Shown here one piece after another: positions 18,795-28,146 of a stretch of DNA of 64,000 bases (its first letter is position 1; each line of letters opens with the position of its first letter). The position numbers were made by a program, and so were the translations under genes. The stretch spans positions 46,726 through 110,725 of the forward strand of contig NZ_JAMBIZ010000009.1 in the NCBI RefSeq assembly GCF_025291715.1. Direction: 5' to 3'. The notes under the pieces are model-generated. The model saw nothing but the letters and a program-made list of their open reading frames with translations. It was not told where the DNA came from and made no database searches. Source of the DNA: Metasolibacillus sp. Its GTDB lineage: Bacteria; Bacillota; Bacilli; Bacillales_A; Planococcaceae.

Positions 18795-21375
18795 TATACC
18801 GCTTGCATTGTTGCTATTACTTCCATTGCTCATTTATTTTATATGGACATTTTGGCGTGAACGACAACGTCTAAAAAAGAGTCATATTATCGTATTATGT
18901 ATTCGCATTGCGGCAGTTTGCTGTCTTGTATTTGCCTTAGCAGCTCCTTATATTTTGCTACCAATTAAAGAAGAGCAAGTGATTTTTTTAGCCGATCGCT
19001 CAGCGTCAATGAATACGACAGAGCAGGAGTTAACTGATTTTATTATCGAAAGCCTGCAATCGAAAAAAGATAATCAAGCAGCAGGTATTTATTCCTTTGC
19101 TTCCACTGTGCAAACGGAGGCAACTTTATCGACAGATTTAAAAGAAGTGCCGAAATTTTCAGCATTACAAAATAATGGTGAAACGAATATCGAGCAAAGC
19201 TTGCAAATTGCGACAGGCATTGTTGATCCAAAAAAGGCAACGCGCTTTGTATTATTAACAGATGGCAATGAGACAAAGGGTGATGTGCTAGAATTTGCAA
19301 CAAAGCTTAAAGGCTCTACGATGAGTATTGATGTCGTACCATTCCAGCAAAAAGTGTCAAATGATGTATCACTGAAAAGCTTCGTTTCGCCGCAAGTGGC
19401 TTATGCAGGAGAGCAACAGCAGCTTGTTACAGAAATTTATGCGACAGAGGAAGGGCAAGGGGAGCTTTTACTTTATGAAAATGACCAATTAATTCATCGT
19501 GAGGTAGTTGTATTAACAGAGGGCTCCAATGTTTTTACGTACAAGCATAGCATGAAATCGGAAGGGCTTGTGAAATATGAGGCGGTCGTACAAGTCGGAG
19601 AAGATGCGATTTATGAAAATAATAAGCTAACAAGTATTACGATGGTGCAAAGTGAGCCACGCTTACTAATTGTCAACGGATATGATATCGCATCTCCTAT
19701 TGCAACAGCACTTGGTCAACAGGCAATTGCTCATGATGTGATAGCACCAGAAAGCTTACCGAATGACCTTTCTAACTACTTGCAATACAATGCGATTATT
19801 TTCGATAATGTGCCAGGGCATTTAGTCGGTGAAGCAAAAATGCTCGTTATTGAGCAAGCTGTTAAAAATTTCGGTGTTGGCTTTGCGATGATTGGCGGAG
19901 AAAATAGCTTTGGTTTAGGTGGTTATTTTAAAACACCGATTGAAGCATTGCTACCTGTTGAAATGGAAATTAAGGGAAAAGAACAGCTTCCTTCATTAGG
20001 CCTTGTCATTGTACTTGACCGCTCTGGCAGTATGTATGGTTCAAAGCTAGAGCTTGCTAAAGAGGCAGCCGCACGCTCAGTAGAGTTATTGCGTGATGAA
20101 GATACGTTAGGCTTTATCGCCTTTGATGATCGTCCGTGGGAAATTATTGAAACAGGCCCTTTACAAAGTAAGGATGAGGCGGTCGATACAATTTTATCTG
20201 TAACGCCAGGTGGCGGCACAGAAATTTATCGTTCCTTAGCATTAGCGTATGAAAATTTAGCCGACTTACAATTACAGCGTAAGCATATTATTTTATTAAC
20301 AGATGGTCAATCACAGCCTGGTAATTATGAAGAATTAATTGAGGAAGGTAAAGGAAACAATATTACGCTTTCTACAGTAGCGATTGGTAGTGATGCAGAT
20401 GGAGCATTACTACAGCAATTAAGTGAAATGGGAAGTGGACGCTTTTACGATGTTATTGATGAACAAACAATTCCTTCGATCTTATCACGAGAAACTGCAA
20501 TGATTTCACGTACTTATATTGAGGATAATCCATTTTATCCGACAATTTATAGTGCAGCCGGCTGGGATGCATTGTTCGCACAAGGCGTTCCGCAAATGAA
20601 TGCTTATATTGGTACAACAGCGAAGCAAGGTGCAATTGTTGTGGCGGAAAGTGAAAAAGAGGACCCAGTGCTTGCACAATGGCAATATGGTCTAGGAAAA
20701 ACGTTTGCCTTCACATCTGATTCTACAGGTAAATGGACAGGCGATTGGGCAAGATGGCAGGATTGGGGCATGTTTTGGCAAACGATGCTGTCACAAATGT
20801 TGCCAAGCTATAATGATATTGCCTACGATGTTCGTTTAGAGGCAGATGGCTCCTTTATGATTACAGATCCGACAAATGAAGCAGCCTTTTTAGATATTGT
20901 CGCTGTCAATGAGATGGGAGAGGAGCTGGATACACAGCTCGAAATGATTTCTGCATCGCAAGTAAGAGCGACCGTAGATACTGAACAAGGGCTAATTTTC
21001 TTCCGTATTGCAGATGAGGAGCAAACGATTTATCAAGCAGGCTTAACGGTTCCATATAGTACGGAATACGAGCTGAAGCCTGTCAATAATAGTATGCTTG
21101 AGGAGCTAACAGCACAAACAGGTGGCGCTATTTTGGAAGAGCCTACTGAAGTATTTCGTGATTTTACAACGAAAGGTGCTGAGCGTCAAAATATTGCTGC
21201 CTGGCTAATGTTAGCAGGGATGCTGCTATTCTTTATCGATATTACGATACGCCGCTTTGGCTGGGGCTTCTTTGTTAAGTCAAGGAAGGAAGCAAAAGCT
21301 GTTGAATCAGCACCGGTACAAGCCGAGGATACAAATGTTGCACAGCTGTTGAAAGGCATGAAAAAACGCTCATAA
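18778..21375 (+). CDS. Large membrane protein with two VWA domains and a GATase1-like domain
   Basis: 865 aa. Two helices lie at about 5-25 and 38-60. VWA domain 1 starts VIFLADRSASM (about 70). A class-I-glutamine-amidotransferase-like fold occupies about 290-395 (PRLLIVNGYDIASP, MIGGENSFGLGGY) without an evident Cys nucleophile. VWA domain 2 starts VIVLDRSGSMYGSK (about 405), with LLTDGQSQPG. A C-terminal helix lies at about 808-826. Both VWA metal sites keep DxSxS. GTG start with GGAGGTG 10 nt upstream. The protein probably displays paired VWA modules outside the membrane as the effector or scaffold for the MoxR/DUF58 ATPase pair. Confidence 0.87.
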   Translation: MDLRIDIPLALLLLLPLLIYFIWTFWRERQRLKKSHIIVLCIRIAAVCCLVFALAAPYILLPIKEEQVIFLADRSASMNTTEQELTDFIIESLQSKKDNQAAGIYSFASTVQTEATLSTDLKEVPKFSALQNNGETNIEQSLQIATGIVDPKKATRFVLLTDGNETKGDVLEFATKLKGSTMSIDVVPFQQKVSNDVSLKSFVSPQVAYAGEQQQLVTEIYATEEGQGELLLYENDQLIHREVVVLTEGSNVFTYKHSMKSEGLVKYEAVVQVGEDAIYENNKLTSITMVQSEPRLLIVNGYDIASPIATALGQQAIAHDVIAPESLPNDLSNYLQYNAIIFDNVPGHLVGEAKMLVIEQAVKNFGVGFAMIGGENSFGLGGYFKTPIEALLPVEMEIKGKEQLPSLGLVIVLDRSGSMYGSKLELAKEAAARSVELLRDEDTLGFIAFDDRPWEIIETGPLQSKDEAVDTILSVTPGGGTEIYRSLALAYENLADLQLQRKHIILLTDGQSQPGNYEELIEEGKGNNITLSTVAIGSDADGALLQQLSEMGSGRFYDVIDEQTIPSILSRETAMISRTYIEDNPFYPTIYSAAGWDALFAQGVPQMNAYIGTTAKQGAIVVAESEKEDPVLAQWQYGLGKTFAFTSDSTGKWTGDWARWQDWGMFWQTMLSQMLPSYNDIAYDVRLEADGSFMITDPTNEAAFLDIVAVNEMGEELDTQLEMISASQVRATVDTEQGLIFFRIADEEQTIYQAGLTVPYSTEYELKPVNNSMLEELTAQTGGAILEEPTEVFRDFTTKGAERQNIAAWLMLAGMLLFFIDITIRRFGWGFFVKSRKEAKAVESAPVQAEDTNVAQLLKGMKKRS

Positions 21376-21391
21376 AAAGGATGGTTGTTAA

Positions 21392-21682
21392 ATGGATAAA
21401 CAGCTGAATGAGTGGATAAGACGTTTTCAGCAAGAGAAGGATATCAAGGCATTAACCCATTTGAAAAATGAATGTGCCCATATGATTGAGCCTTTGATTA
21501 TAGAATTTACAGAGAAATATGGCAATGAAGCTGGTGAGCTATTACGTTTAAAATGGGATAAACGATTTCATTTTATTTTTACAAAATATCAGTTAGATGT
21601 TGGCTTACCTTTAGAAAGCTTCGTGCAAAACACGTATCGTTTTTACTTTATGCAGGTGTTAGCGAAGGCAGGGTATCGATAA
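21392..21682 (+). CDS. Small protein closing the MoxR/VWA operon
   Basis: 96 aa, no membrane segment or recognisable domain, with mixed charge and aromatic residues (KWDKRFHFIFTKYQ) towards the C-terminal half. It starts 16 bp after the VWA gene with AAAAGG about 11 nt upstream and ends 4 bp before the operon terminator, so it belongs to the same transcript. Function unknown. Confidence 0.75.
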   Translation: MDKQLNEWIRRFQQEKDIKALTHLKNECAHMIEPLIIEFTEKYGNEAGELLRLKWDKRFHFIFTKYQLDVGLPLESFVQNTYRFYFMQVLAKAGYR

Positions 21683-21686
21683 AAAA

Positions 21687-21720
21687 GGTGCTAGGAGATG
21701 AATTCTCCTAGCACCTTTTT
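21687..21720 (+). terminator. Strong terminator of the MoxR/VWA/ABC operon
   Basis: A perfect 12-bp stem: GGTGCTAGGAGA (21687-21698) pairs with TCTCCTAGCACC (21704-21715), with a 5-nt loop and TTTTT. It marks the end of a nine-gene transcript of about 12 kb. Confidence 0.95.
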
Positions 21721-21856
21721 CTAATGATTAACATTCGAGTTTTAGCCCTAGAAAATTGTATAATGGATAATAGTAAATATTAATTTTTAAGCTAGTCAAA
21801 TAGGCTTGTATTATATTAAAAAATAGAACAAACGTTCCTTTGTGGGGGTGGGAATA

Positions 21857-22036
21857 GTGGAAAAGGTTTATAGCTTGTTAGAAAAAATGTATGATGAAAT
21901 TCAAGGATTAAAAGGCGAGATGCGGGAGGTAAAAGGTGGATTACAGGATGTAAAGGAGGATGAAAGATTAGATTATGTGACATTGAAAGTTGCTAAAAAT
22001 GAGCAAGATATTATGTTTTTACGCTACAAACAGTAA
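21857..22036 (+). CDS. Small coiled-coil protein
   Basis: About 59 aa, almost entirely heptad-like and charged (EKVYSLLEKMYDEIQGLKGE), suggesting a short parallel coiled coil. Similar short proteins of unknown role are common in Bacillales. The frame opens at GTG 21842, but a G-rich ribosome site (GGGGGTGG) overlaps there. GTG 21857 is the better start. It is monocistronic, with a terminator downstream. Identity not recognised. Confidence 0.6.
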   Translation: MEKVYSLLEKMYDEIQGLKGEMREVKGGLQDVKEDERLDYVTLKVAKNEQDIMFLRYKQ

Positions 22037-22092
22037 ATGATTTTCTCTAAGAAATAGGAATGAAAGATGCAAAATAAAACTTTAAGAAAAAG

Positions 22093-22134
22093 GCGCAAGA
22101 AATCAAATTTTTCAATTGATTTCTTGCGCTTTTT
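22093..22134. terminator. Bidirectional terminator
   Basis: GCGCAAGAAATCAA (22093-22106) pairs with TTGATTTCTTGCGC (22116-22129). T tract on the + side and A tract on the other. It serves the coiled-coil gene and the converging DUF1641/fdhF unit. Confidence 0.92.
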
Positions 22135-22143
22135 GATTATATA

Positions 22144-22638
22144 TTATTTCAATCCTTTGCCAAGTCCTTTTAAAAAATGGACGCCAAAATTGACAGCGCG
22201 GTTGACATCAGGGTCTTTTAGTTGCTTCATTAATTGTAAAACCCCGATTTTTTCATCTGCTTCTACAGCTTTATTTCCTTCATCTAGCCCACTGTTTAAA
22301 GCATCAATCAGCTTTGCTGTTGTGGCTGGGTCCATATCCGACAATGCTCCTGCCACACCCATTAAATTATTCATAATGTTTGTGATAGGCTTGCGTGTTA
22401 ATTGCCCTAATGCGATATGGGCAACCTCTTCTTTTGCTTCAATAAGCTTTGATGCTGCCTCTAGTGCGCCAATGTCGTTTAACTCCGTTAAGATAGTGAA
22501 AATTTGCTTCACCGCATCCTCGTTGTTGGCAACAAGCTGCTTTAAATCCTCTAATTTTTGTGCCTGCAATTGCTCTGTCGTGAGCTCTTCTTTTTTAATA
22601 GTAGAAATTAATTTTGCCACTTGCTTAATTCCCCCCAT
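22144..22638 (-). CDS. DUF1641 protein (YrhD-like), partner of formate dehydrogenase
   Basis: 164 aa, all helical, with the DUF1641 core about 30-110 (KQIFTILTELNDIGALEA, MNNLMGVAGALSDMDPATT). Proteins of this family are encoded directly after the FdhF-type alpha subunit in Bacillales (yrhE-yrhD in B. subtilis), and this gene overlaps fdhF by 14 nt. It is presumably an accessory or associated subunit, but its biochemical role is not known. The ATG has no clear ribosome site. GTG at codon 7, which follows a GGGGGG run, could be an alternative start. Confidence 0.85.
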   Translation of the reverse strand: MGGIKQVAKLISTIKKEELTTEQLQAQKLEDLKQLVANNEDAVKQIFTILTELNDIGALEAASKLIEAKEEVAHIALGQLTRKPITNIMNNLMGVAGALSDMDPATTAKLIDALNSGLDEGNKAVEADEKIGVLQLMKQLKDPDVNRAVNFGVHFLKGLGKGLK

Positions 22639-25558
22639 TCGTTGTTAAATGCACATAGCCTGGACGATTCCATTTGCGCTGTACTTCAACACCATTTTGC
22701 GGATGGCGCTGCTTATAACGCGGATTTGTTCTAGGAAGTGGCGTTTTACCTTTAGGCTTTAACACCTCAATGCGCACCTTCGTTTGTTTATAGGCAGGTG
22801 TAGATGTGTTAATATCGGCAGCTGGACCTGTTAAAAAGTTAATTGCCGAATCCTTGCTAACAGAGTTCATCGGTAAAAATAGCTCATTACCTTGAACGCG
22901 ATCTGTAACAAGCGCATTTAATTTCAATGCACCGTATGGCGAGACAAGGCGTAGCAGAGCGCCATCTTCAATACCACGTTCCTTTGCTAATTCAGGTGAT
23001 ACTTCAACGAAAATTTCAGGCACTTTCGCTTGAATGCCTTTTGATTTATTTGTTAAATTGCCTTCATGGAAATGCTCTAGCATACGTCCATTATTAATTA
23101 AGCAGTCATATTGTGCCTCATATTCCACAGGCTGCACCCAATCCTGTAAAGAAAAGCGTGCTTTTTTGTCAGGGAAGTTAAAGCCGTCTTCATATAATAA
23201 AGGTGTATCTTTACCATCTAAGCTACCCCAACAGAAGCTACCCCAGCCCTCTAATACATCATAGCTCGCTTCAGCAAATAAAGGTGACAAGCTAGCCATT
23301 TCAGCAAATATTTCACTTGGATGACTATAAGTCCAATTTGCACCTAGGCGACGTGCGACCATCTGTAAAATTTCCCAATCGGCTTTCGATTCACCGAGTG
23401 TTGGTAATGCTTGATATAAGCGTTGTACACGACGCTCTGTGTTTGTGAATGTCCCTTCTTTTTCAAGCGATGGAGCAGCAGGTAAAATAACATCGGCATA
23501 TTGTGCGGTACGCGATAAGAAGCAATCTTGTACAACAAAGAAATCCAATTGTGACAGCACCTCATCAACATGGTTGGCATTGCAATCAACAAGTGCCATA
23601 TCCTCTCCAACTAAATACATCGCCTTCATTTTACCTTCCATGATAGCATCAAGCATCGCCATATTTGTACGCCCCGGTTGTGCAGGAATTTTTGTACCAT
23701 ATGCCTGTTCAAATTTTGCACGTTCCTCATCATTTGTTACTTTTTGATAGCCTGGTAAAAGATGTGGTAATGTACCCATATCACAGGCGCCTTGTACATT
23801 GTTATGTCCGCGTAGTGGATATGCGCCTGCTCCTGAACGGCGATAGTTACCTGTCGCTAATAGCAAATTGGAGATGGCAGCAGACGTATAAGAACCACCT
23901 GTATTTTGTGTAACACCCATTCCCCAAAGAATACATGTGCCATCTGCATCGCGAATCATTTCAGCTACGTGAATTAACGTCTCTTTATTGATACCTGTTT
24001 GTTGCTCTGCATAGTCTAATGTGTATTTTTCAAGCACCTCTTTAAATTCTCCGAAGTGATTGACATTTTCTTGGATAAAGGCTTCATCATGCCAGCCTTG
24101 GTCAATCATATATTTTGTCACAGCCATTAACCATACTTGGTCTGTGCCTTGCTTTGGACGCATGAAAATATCGGAGCGCTCTGCCATTTCATGCTTGCGA
24201 ATATCTGCAACGATTAATTTTTGTCCGTGTAGCTTATGGGCACGTTTGACACGTGTAGCGAGTACAGGGTGTCCTTCAGCCGGGTTTGCACCAACAATGA
24301 TGACAAGACCTGCTTTAGCAATATCCTTAATAGTACCAGCGTCACCACCTAGACCAACTGTACGAATTAAGCCATCTGTCGCAGGCGATTGGCAGTAACG
24401 TGAGCAGTTATCAACATCATTCGTTTGGAACAATTGACGTGCCATTTTTTGAATCAAATAGTTTTCCTCATTCGTAATTTTTGAAGAAGAAATAAAGCCG
24501 ATAGAGCCTGAACCATATTGCTCGTGAATGCTCCCTAACTTTCTAGAAATTAAATCAAGCGCTTCGTCCCAAGAGGATTCGACAAATTCATCGTTTTTAC
24601 GAATTAATGGCTTTGTTAGGCGCTCTTCAGAGTTAATGAAATCCCAGCCAAATTTCCCTTTCACACAAGTGGAAATAGCATTAACAGGCCCTTCAGAAGG
24701 CTGCACCTTTAAAATTTTGCGTCCCTTTGTCCATACTTCGAATGAACAGCCTACACCGCAAAATGTACAAACTGTTTTCGTTTTTTTCGTGCGCTTGCTA
24801 CGCATTGCAGCCTCTACTTCAGAAATCGCAAAAATACCGCTATAGCCCGGCTCAACCTCTTTAATTAAGTGAATCATTGGGTCTAACATATCCTGCTTCA
24901 GCCCTGTCATAAAGCCGGCCTCACCAAGCATCGTTTTTTCCATTAGTGCATTACACGGACATACTGTGACACATTGACCACAGCTTACACAGGAGGAGTC
25001 GTTAATCGCAACGCCCATATCCCAAATAACACGTGGTCTATCGGCTTCCCAATCAAGCGATAATGTTTCATTGACCTGCAAGTTTTGGCAAACCTCTACA
25101 CATTGACCACAAGCGATACATTGATTTGGGTCGTAGCGGTAAAAAGGATGTGACATATCGACTTCATGTGGTTCTACTTTCGGTTTATAGGGATATTTTT
25201 GATGCTCTATTTCCATCATTTCAGCTGTATTATGCAATGTACAATTGCCATTGTTATTATCGCAAACGGTACAGTACAGCAAGTGATTTTCTAATAAACG
25301 ATCCATCGCTTCGGTTTGGGCAGCCTTTGCTTTGGCAGAAGCTAGCTGGACATTCATTCCTTGTTGCGCCTTTGTTGAACATGAACGCACTAATTGTCCA
25401 TCAACCTCAACGATACACGTATCGCATGTTTCGATTGGATCGACTGCTGGTACATGGCAAATTTGCGGATGCGTAATGCCATTTTGGTTAATCGTATCAA
25501 GAATTGTTGCCCCTTCAGTTATAGGATATGCTACGCCGTTAATTGTAATATTGTTCAA
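22625..25558 (-). CDS. fdhF: Formate dehydrogenase alpha subunit (molybdopterin, Cys type)
   Basis: 977 aa, an oxidoreductase that oxidises formate to CO2. It has an N-terminal 2Fe-2S ferredoxin-like domain (CHVPAVDPIETCDTC), an NuoG-like cluster segment (CTVCDNNNGNCTLH), two 4Fe-4S motifs (CIACGQCVEVCQ and CVSCGQCVTVCPC) and a molybdopterin domain starting CTFCGVGCSFEV. The Mo ligand is Cys in NCSRYCQSPATDG, in the place of Sec in E. coli FdhF, so no selenium machinery is needed. The start is TTG with GAGGAGG 8 nt upstream. It sits beside fdhD and all Moco genes. Expression may be controlled by a leader attenuator (25641-25695). Confidence 0.95.
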   Translation of the reverse strand: MNNITINGVAYPITEGATILDTINQNGITHPQICHVPAVDPIETCDTCIVEVDGQLVRSCSTKAQQGMNVQLASAKAKAAQTEAMDRLLENHLLYCTVCDNNNGNCTLHNTAEMMEIEHQKYPYKPKVEPHEVDMSHPFYRYDPNQCIACGQCVEVCQNLQVNETLSLDWEADRPRVIWDMGVAINDSSCVSCGQCVTVCPCNALMEKTMLGEAGFMTGLKQDMLDPMIHLIKEVEPGYSGIFAISEVEAAMRSKRTKKTKTVCTFCGVGCSFEVWTKGRKILKVQPSEGPVNAISTCVKGKFGWDFINSEERLTKPLIRKNDEFVESSWDEALDLISRKLGSIHEQYGSGSIGFISSSKITNEENYLIQKMARQLFQTNDVDNCSRYCQSPATDGLIRTVGLGGDAGTIKDIAKAGLVIIVGANPAEGHPVLATRVKRAHKLHGQKLIVADIRKHEMAERSDIFMRPKQGTDQVWLMAVTKYMIDQGWHDEAFIQENVNHFGEFKEVLEKYTLDYAEQQTGINKETLIHVAEMIRDADGTCILWGMGVTQNTGGSYTSAAISNLLLATGNYRRSGAGAYPLRGHNNVQGACDMGTLPHLLPGYQKVTNDEERAKFEQAYGTKIPAQPGRTNMAMLDAIMEGKMKAMYLVGEDMALVDCNANHVDEVLSQLDFFVVQDCFLSRTAQYADVILPAAPSLEKEGTFTNTERRVQRLYQALPTLGESKADWEILQMVARRLGANWTYSHPSEIFAEMASLSPLFAEASYDVLEGWGSFCWGSLDGKDTPLLYEDGFNFPDKKARFSLQDWVQPVEYEAQYDCLINNGRMLEHFHEGNLTNKSKGIQAKVPEIFVEVSPELAKERGIEDGALLRLVSPYGALKLNALVTDRVQGNELFLPMNSVSKDSAINFLTGPAADINTSTPAYKQTKVRIEVLKPKGKTPLPRTNPRYKQRHPQNGVEVQRKWNRPGYVHLTTNGGN

Positions 25559-25640
25559 AGTCAGTTCCTCCTCTTTCTCTCCGACTAAAAATGCTCAGAA
25601 GTGCACCCCCTCATTTGCGCTAGCATCTTCGCATGAAACT

Positions 25641-25695
25641 AAAAAATCCACCAAGAAATGACACGCTATTTGCATGTTAGTCATTCAAGGTGGAT
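25641..25695 (-). promoter_or_regulatory. Terminator-like attenuator in the fdhF leader
   Basis: Read on the minus strand, ATCCACC (25695-25689) pairs with GGTGGAT (25652-25646), and an inner stem AATGAC/GTCATT lies within. The outer 3' arm runs straight into TTTTTT. A smaller hairpin TTAGCA/TGCTAA (25703-25719) lies just 5' of it. No gene on this strand lies upstream that would need a terminator, so it most likely controls read-through into fdhF, whose start is about 85 nt further on. Confidence 0.65.
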
Positions 25696-25813
25696 AAAAC
25701 TCTTAGCAGAACGTGCTAAAAACTCAATCTACTGTTCAGTTAATTCACAATAGCACTCAAACATTAAAATTCATCATGAATTAAAATATCTCAATCCCAT
25801 TCGTATATCTTTT

Positions 25814-25842
25814 ATTATAGCCCCTTTATTTAGAATGAACAA
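25814..25842 (-). promoter_or_regulatory. Candidate promoter of fdhF
   Basis: On the minus strand TTGTTC (25842-25837) and TATAAT (25819-25814) are 17 bp apart. Transcription would start near 25807, which gives a leader of about 250 nt. Together with the attenuator and the plus-strand region before 25937, this accounts for most of the 378-bp gap between fdhF and the DUF2294 gene. Confidence 0.5.
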
Positions 25843-25936
25843 TCCTTTATTTTTCCCTTTCAATTTTTTTCGAGGTACTATATTATTAACAAACTAGTAG
25901 GGTGGCAAAATTATTTGATGTAAGGAGAATCGCAAT

Positions 25937-26284
25937 ATGTCTAAAAAAATACATGAATTTAACGATATGATCCGCAAGTTGCGCAAAGATTTATTCGGAA
26001 AAGGACCTGAACGTATCCAGACAGTTTTCGTTGGCAATATGGCGATTTCGACTTTGTATGGCAATTTAACACCGACGGAAAAATTTATTGCAAGTACAGC
26101 AGAAGGCTTAAAAACAGTGCATGCTGCGCGTACCAATATGATTCAGGAGCTATACGCCAAAGAACCACCAACGGCATTAGAGGAATTAGTAGGGACGAAA
26201 TTACTGCATCTGTTTACAGATATTAAAATTGAGGAAGATATCGCAATCTCCGTATTTATGTTTGAAAATACTATTAGCGAATAG
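25937..26284 (+). CDS. DUF2294 family protein
   Basis: 115 aa with the typical DUF2294 pattern: KGPERIQTVFVGNMAISTLYGNLTPTEKF (cited in part), then HAARTNMIQELYAKEP, then a C-terminal DIKIEEDIAISVFMFE. Members are small soluble proteins often found near formate dehydrogenase and carbonate or redox genes in Bacillales, with no proven function. TAAGGAG lies about 10 nt before the ATG. It begins a plus-strand unit with fdhD and moaA, 12 bp before fdhD, and is divergent from fdhF. Confidence 0.85.
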   Translation: MSKKIHEFNDMIRKLRKDLFGKGPERIQTVFVGNMAISTLYGNLTPTEKFIASTAEGLKTVHAARTNMIQELYAKEPPTALEELVGTKLLHLFTDIKIEEDIAISVFMFENTISE

Positions 26285-26296
26285 AGGCGATGACTG

Positions 26297-27094
26297 ATGG
26301 AAAAGGCAGTTATACGAGAGGTTTTACGCGTTGATAACGAGCAAGTGAAAACGCTTGAAGATATGATTGTGACAGAGTATGCGGTGACGCTTAAAATTAA
26401 TCAGCAGGAATTTGTGACGATGGTTTGTACACCTGAATATGTCGAGGATATGGTCGTTGGTTATTTAGCCTCTGAGCGTGTTATACGTAACTTTGAGGAC
26501 ATTGAGAATATTTGGTATCAGCAGGAGGAAGGCTTCGTGCATATTACAACAAAGCGATTAAATCCTTATTATCAGCAAATACAAAATAAGCGTTATATTA
26601 CTTCTTGCTGTGGCATGAGCAGACAAGGCTTTGTTTTTGCCAATGATGCTTTGACAGCGAAAACAATGAAGGATAGCAATATCCAAATTACGACAGAGGA
26701 TTGCTTCCGCTTTATGCAAGAGATGCAAAATACAGCGCTAACCTTTAAGCAAACGGGAGGTGTGCATAATGCCGCATTATGTGATCGCAACGGCATAATA
26801 TTGACGCGTATGGATATTGGTCGTCATAATGCGCTCGATAAAATATACGGTTATTGTTTGCGACAACAAATTGATATGCGTGATAAAATTACCGTTTTTA
26901 GCGGGCGCATTTCATCTGAAATTTTATTAAAGGTATCAAAAATTGGCTGTGCCATTGTTTTATCGAAATCGGCTCCGACAGAATTAGCATTGCAATTAGC
27001 CGAGCAATTAGGTATTACGACAGTAGGCTTTATAAGATACAATTCACTTAATATTTATACACACCCACAGCGCATCCAGCTACCAAAACAATGA
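26297..27094 (+). CDS. fdhD: Formate dehydrogenase accessory sulfurtransferase
   Basis: 265 aa. FdhD carries sulfur from a cysteine desulfurase to the molybdenum cofactor of formate dehydrogenase, which is essential for its activity. The persulfide-carrying site is [11 protein letters not shown] (about 100-110). The Moco-binding core includes [25 protein letters not shown] and [16 protein letters not shown]. It lies 12 bp after the DUF2294 gene and overlaps the frame start of moaA, so it is in the same operon. Confidence 0.96.
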   Translation: MEKAVIREVLRVDNEQVKTLEDMIVTEYAVTLKINQQEFVTMVCTPEYVEDMVVGYLASERVIRNFEDIENIWYQQEEGFVHITTKRLNPYYQQIQNKRYITSCCGMSRQGFVFANDALTAKTMKDSNIQITTEDCFRFMQEMQNTALTFKQTGGVHNAALCDRNGIILTRMDIGRHNALDKIYGYCLRQQIDMRDKITVFSGRISSEILLKVSKIGCAIVLSKSAPTELALQLAEQLGITTVGFIRYNSLNIYTHPQRIQLPKQ

Positions 27095-27108
27095 AAGGAG
27101 GGGCTATG

Positions 27109-28122
27109 ATGACTGTACATGACAAGCTTAATAGACCATTGCGCGATTTGCGTATATCGGTAACAGACCGCTGCAATTTCCGCTGCCAGTATTGCATGCC
27201 AGCAGAGATATTTGGACCAGATTATGCCTTTTTGCCATCTGATAAAATTTTAAGCTTTGAAGAAATCGAACGCGTAGTAAAAATTTTCGTAGCACTTGGT
27301 GTCAAAAAGGTGCGAATTACAGGTGGTGAACCGTTGCTGCGTCGCGATTTACCTACATTAATTGAGCGCCTTCATCAAATACAAGGTGTAGAGGATATTG
27401 CTTTAACAACAAATGGTACTTTATTAAAAAAATATGCACAGGCTTTAGCGCAAGCGGGTTTGTCGAGGGTGTCTGTTAGCTTAGATTCATTAGATGAGCA
27501 ACGCTTTGCCGAGATGAATGGGCAACGTGGAAAAGTGGTAACAGTGCTAGAAGGAATTGAAAAAGCAGTTGAAGCAGGATTAGCTGTGAAAATTAATATG
27601 GTTGTTCAAAAAGGAAAAAATGAACAAGACATTGCAGAAATGGCGCGCTTTTTTAAGGAAAAACAGCATATTTTACGCTTCATCGAATATATGGATGTTG
27701 GCAATTCTAATGGTTGGCGCTTAGACGATGTAGTGTCGAAAAAGGAGATTCTTACACAGGTACAGGAGTTTTCACCATTGCAACCAGTTGAGCCGAATTA
27801 TATAGGTGAGGTAGCGACGCGCTATCAATACGAGGATGGACAAGGAGAAATTGGTGTTATTTCATCTGTAACTGATTCTTTTTGCTCGACATGCTCACGT
27901 GCTCGTATTTCAGCAGAAGGCACATTGTACACATGTTTATTTGCTACAACCGGTGTCAATTTGCGAGAATTATTGCGCTCCGATGCAGATGATACAGTGA
28001 TTACTGAGAAAATTGCAAGTGTATGGGAGCAGCGTACAGATCGTTATTCAGATGAACGCACAGAACAAACGATACAAAAAAGAAGAAACACAAAAATTGA
28101 AATGTCACATATTGGAGGTTGA
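27109..28122 (+). CDS. moaA: GTP 3',8-cyclase (Moco biosynthesis)
   Basis: 337 aa, a radical-SAM enzyme that performs the first step of molybdenum-cofactor synthesis from GTP. The N-terminal SAM cluster motif is [13 protein letters not shown] (CxxxCxxC). The second cluster lies near the C-terminus, in [18 protein letters not shown]. The C-terminal Gly-Gly tail (SHIGG) needed for catalysis is present. The frame opens at 27091, but the strong AAAGGAGGGG site lies at 27094-27103, so ATG 27109 is the start (27106 is also possible). Confidence 0.95.
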   Translation: MTVHDKLNRPLRDLRISVTDRCNFRCQYCMPAEIFGPDYAFLPSDKILSFEEIERVVKIFVALGVKKVRITGGEPLLRRDLPTLIERLHQIQGVEDIALTTNGTLLKKYAQALAQAGLSRVSVSLDSLDEQRFAEMNGQRGKVVTVLEGIEKAVEAGLAVKINMVVQKGKNEQDIAEMARFFKEKQHILRFIEYMDVGNSNGWRLDDVVSKKEILTQVQEFSPLQPVEPNYIGEVATRYQYEDGQGEIGVISSVTDSFCSTCSRARISAEGTLYTCLFATTGVNLRELLRSDADDTVITEKIASVWEQRTDRYSDERTEQTIQKRRNTKIEMSHIGG

Positions 28123-28146
28123 AAATTATGTAGTTCAAAGGTAATG

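Noticed and set aside
22067..22648. 193-codon plus-strand frame opposite the DUF1641 gene
   Set aside because: Cys/Ser/Phe-rich shadow translation. The minus-strand frame has a family match and operon context.
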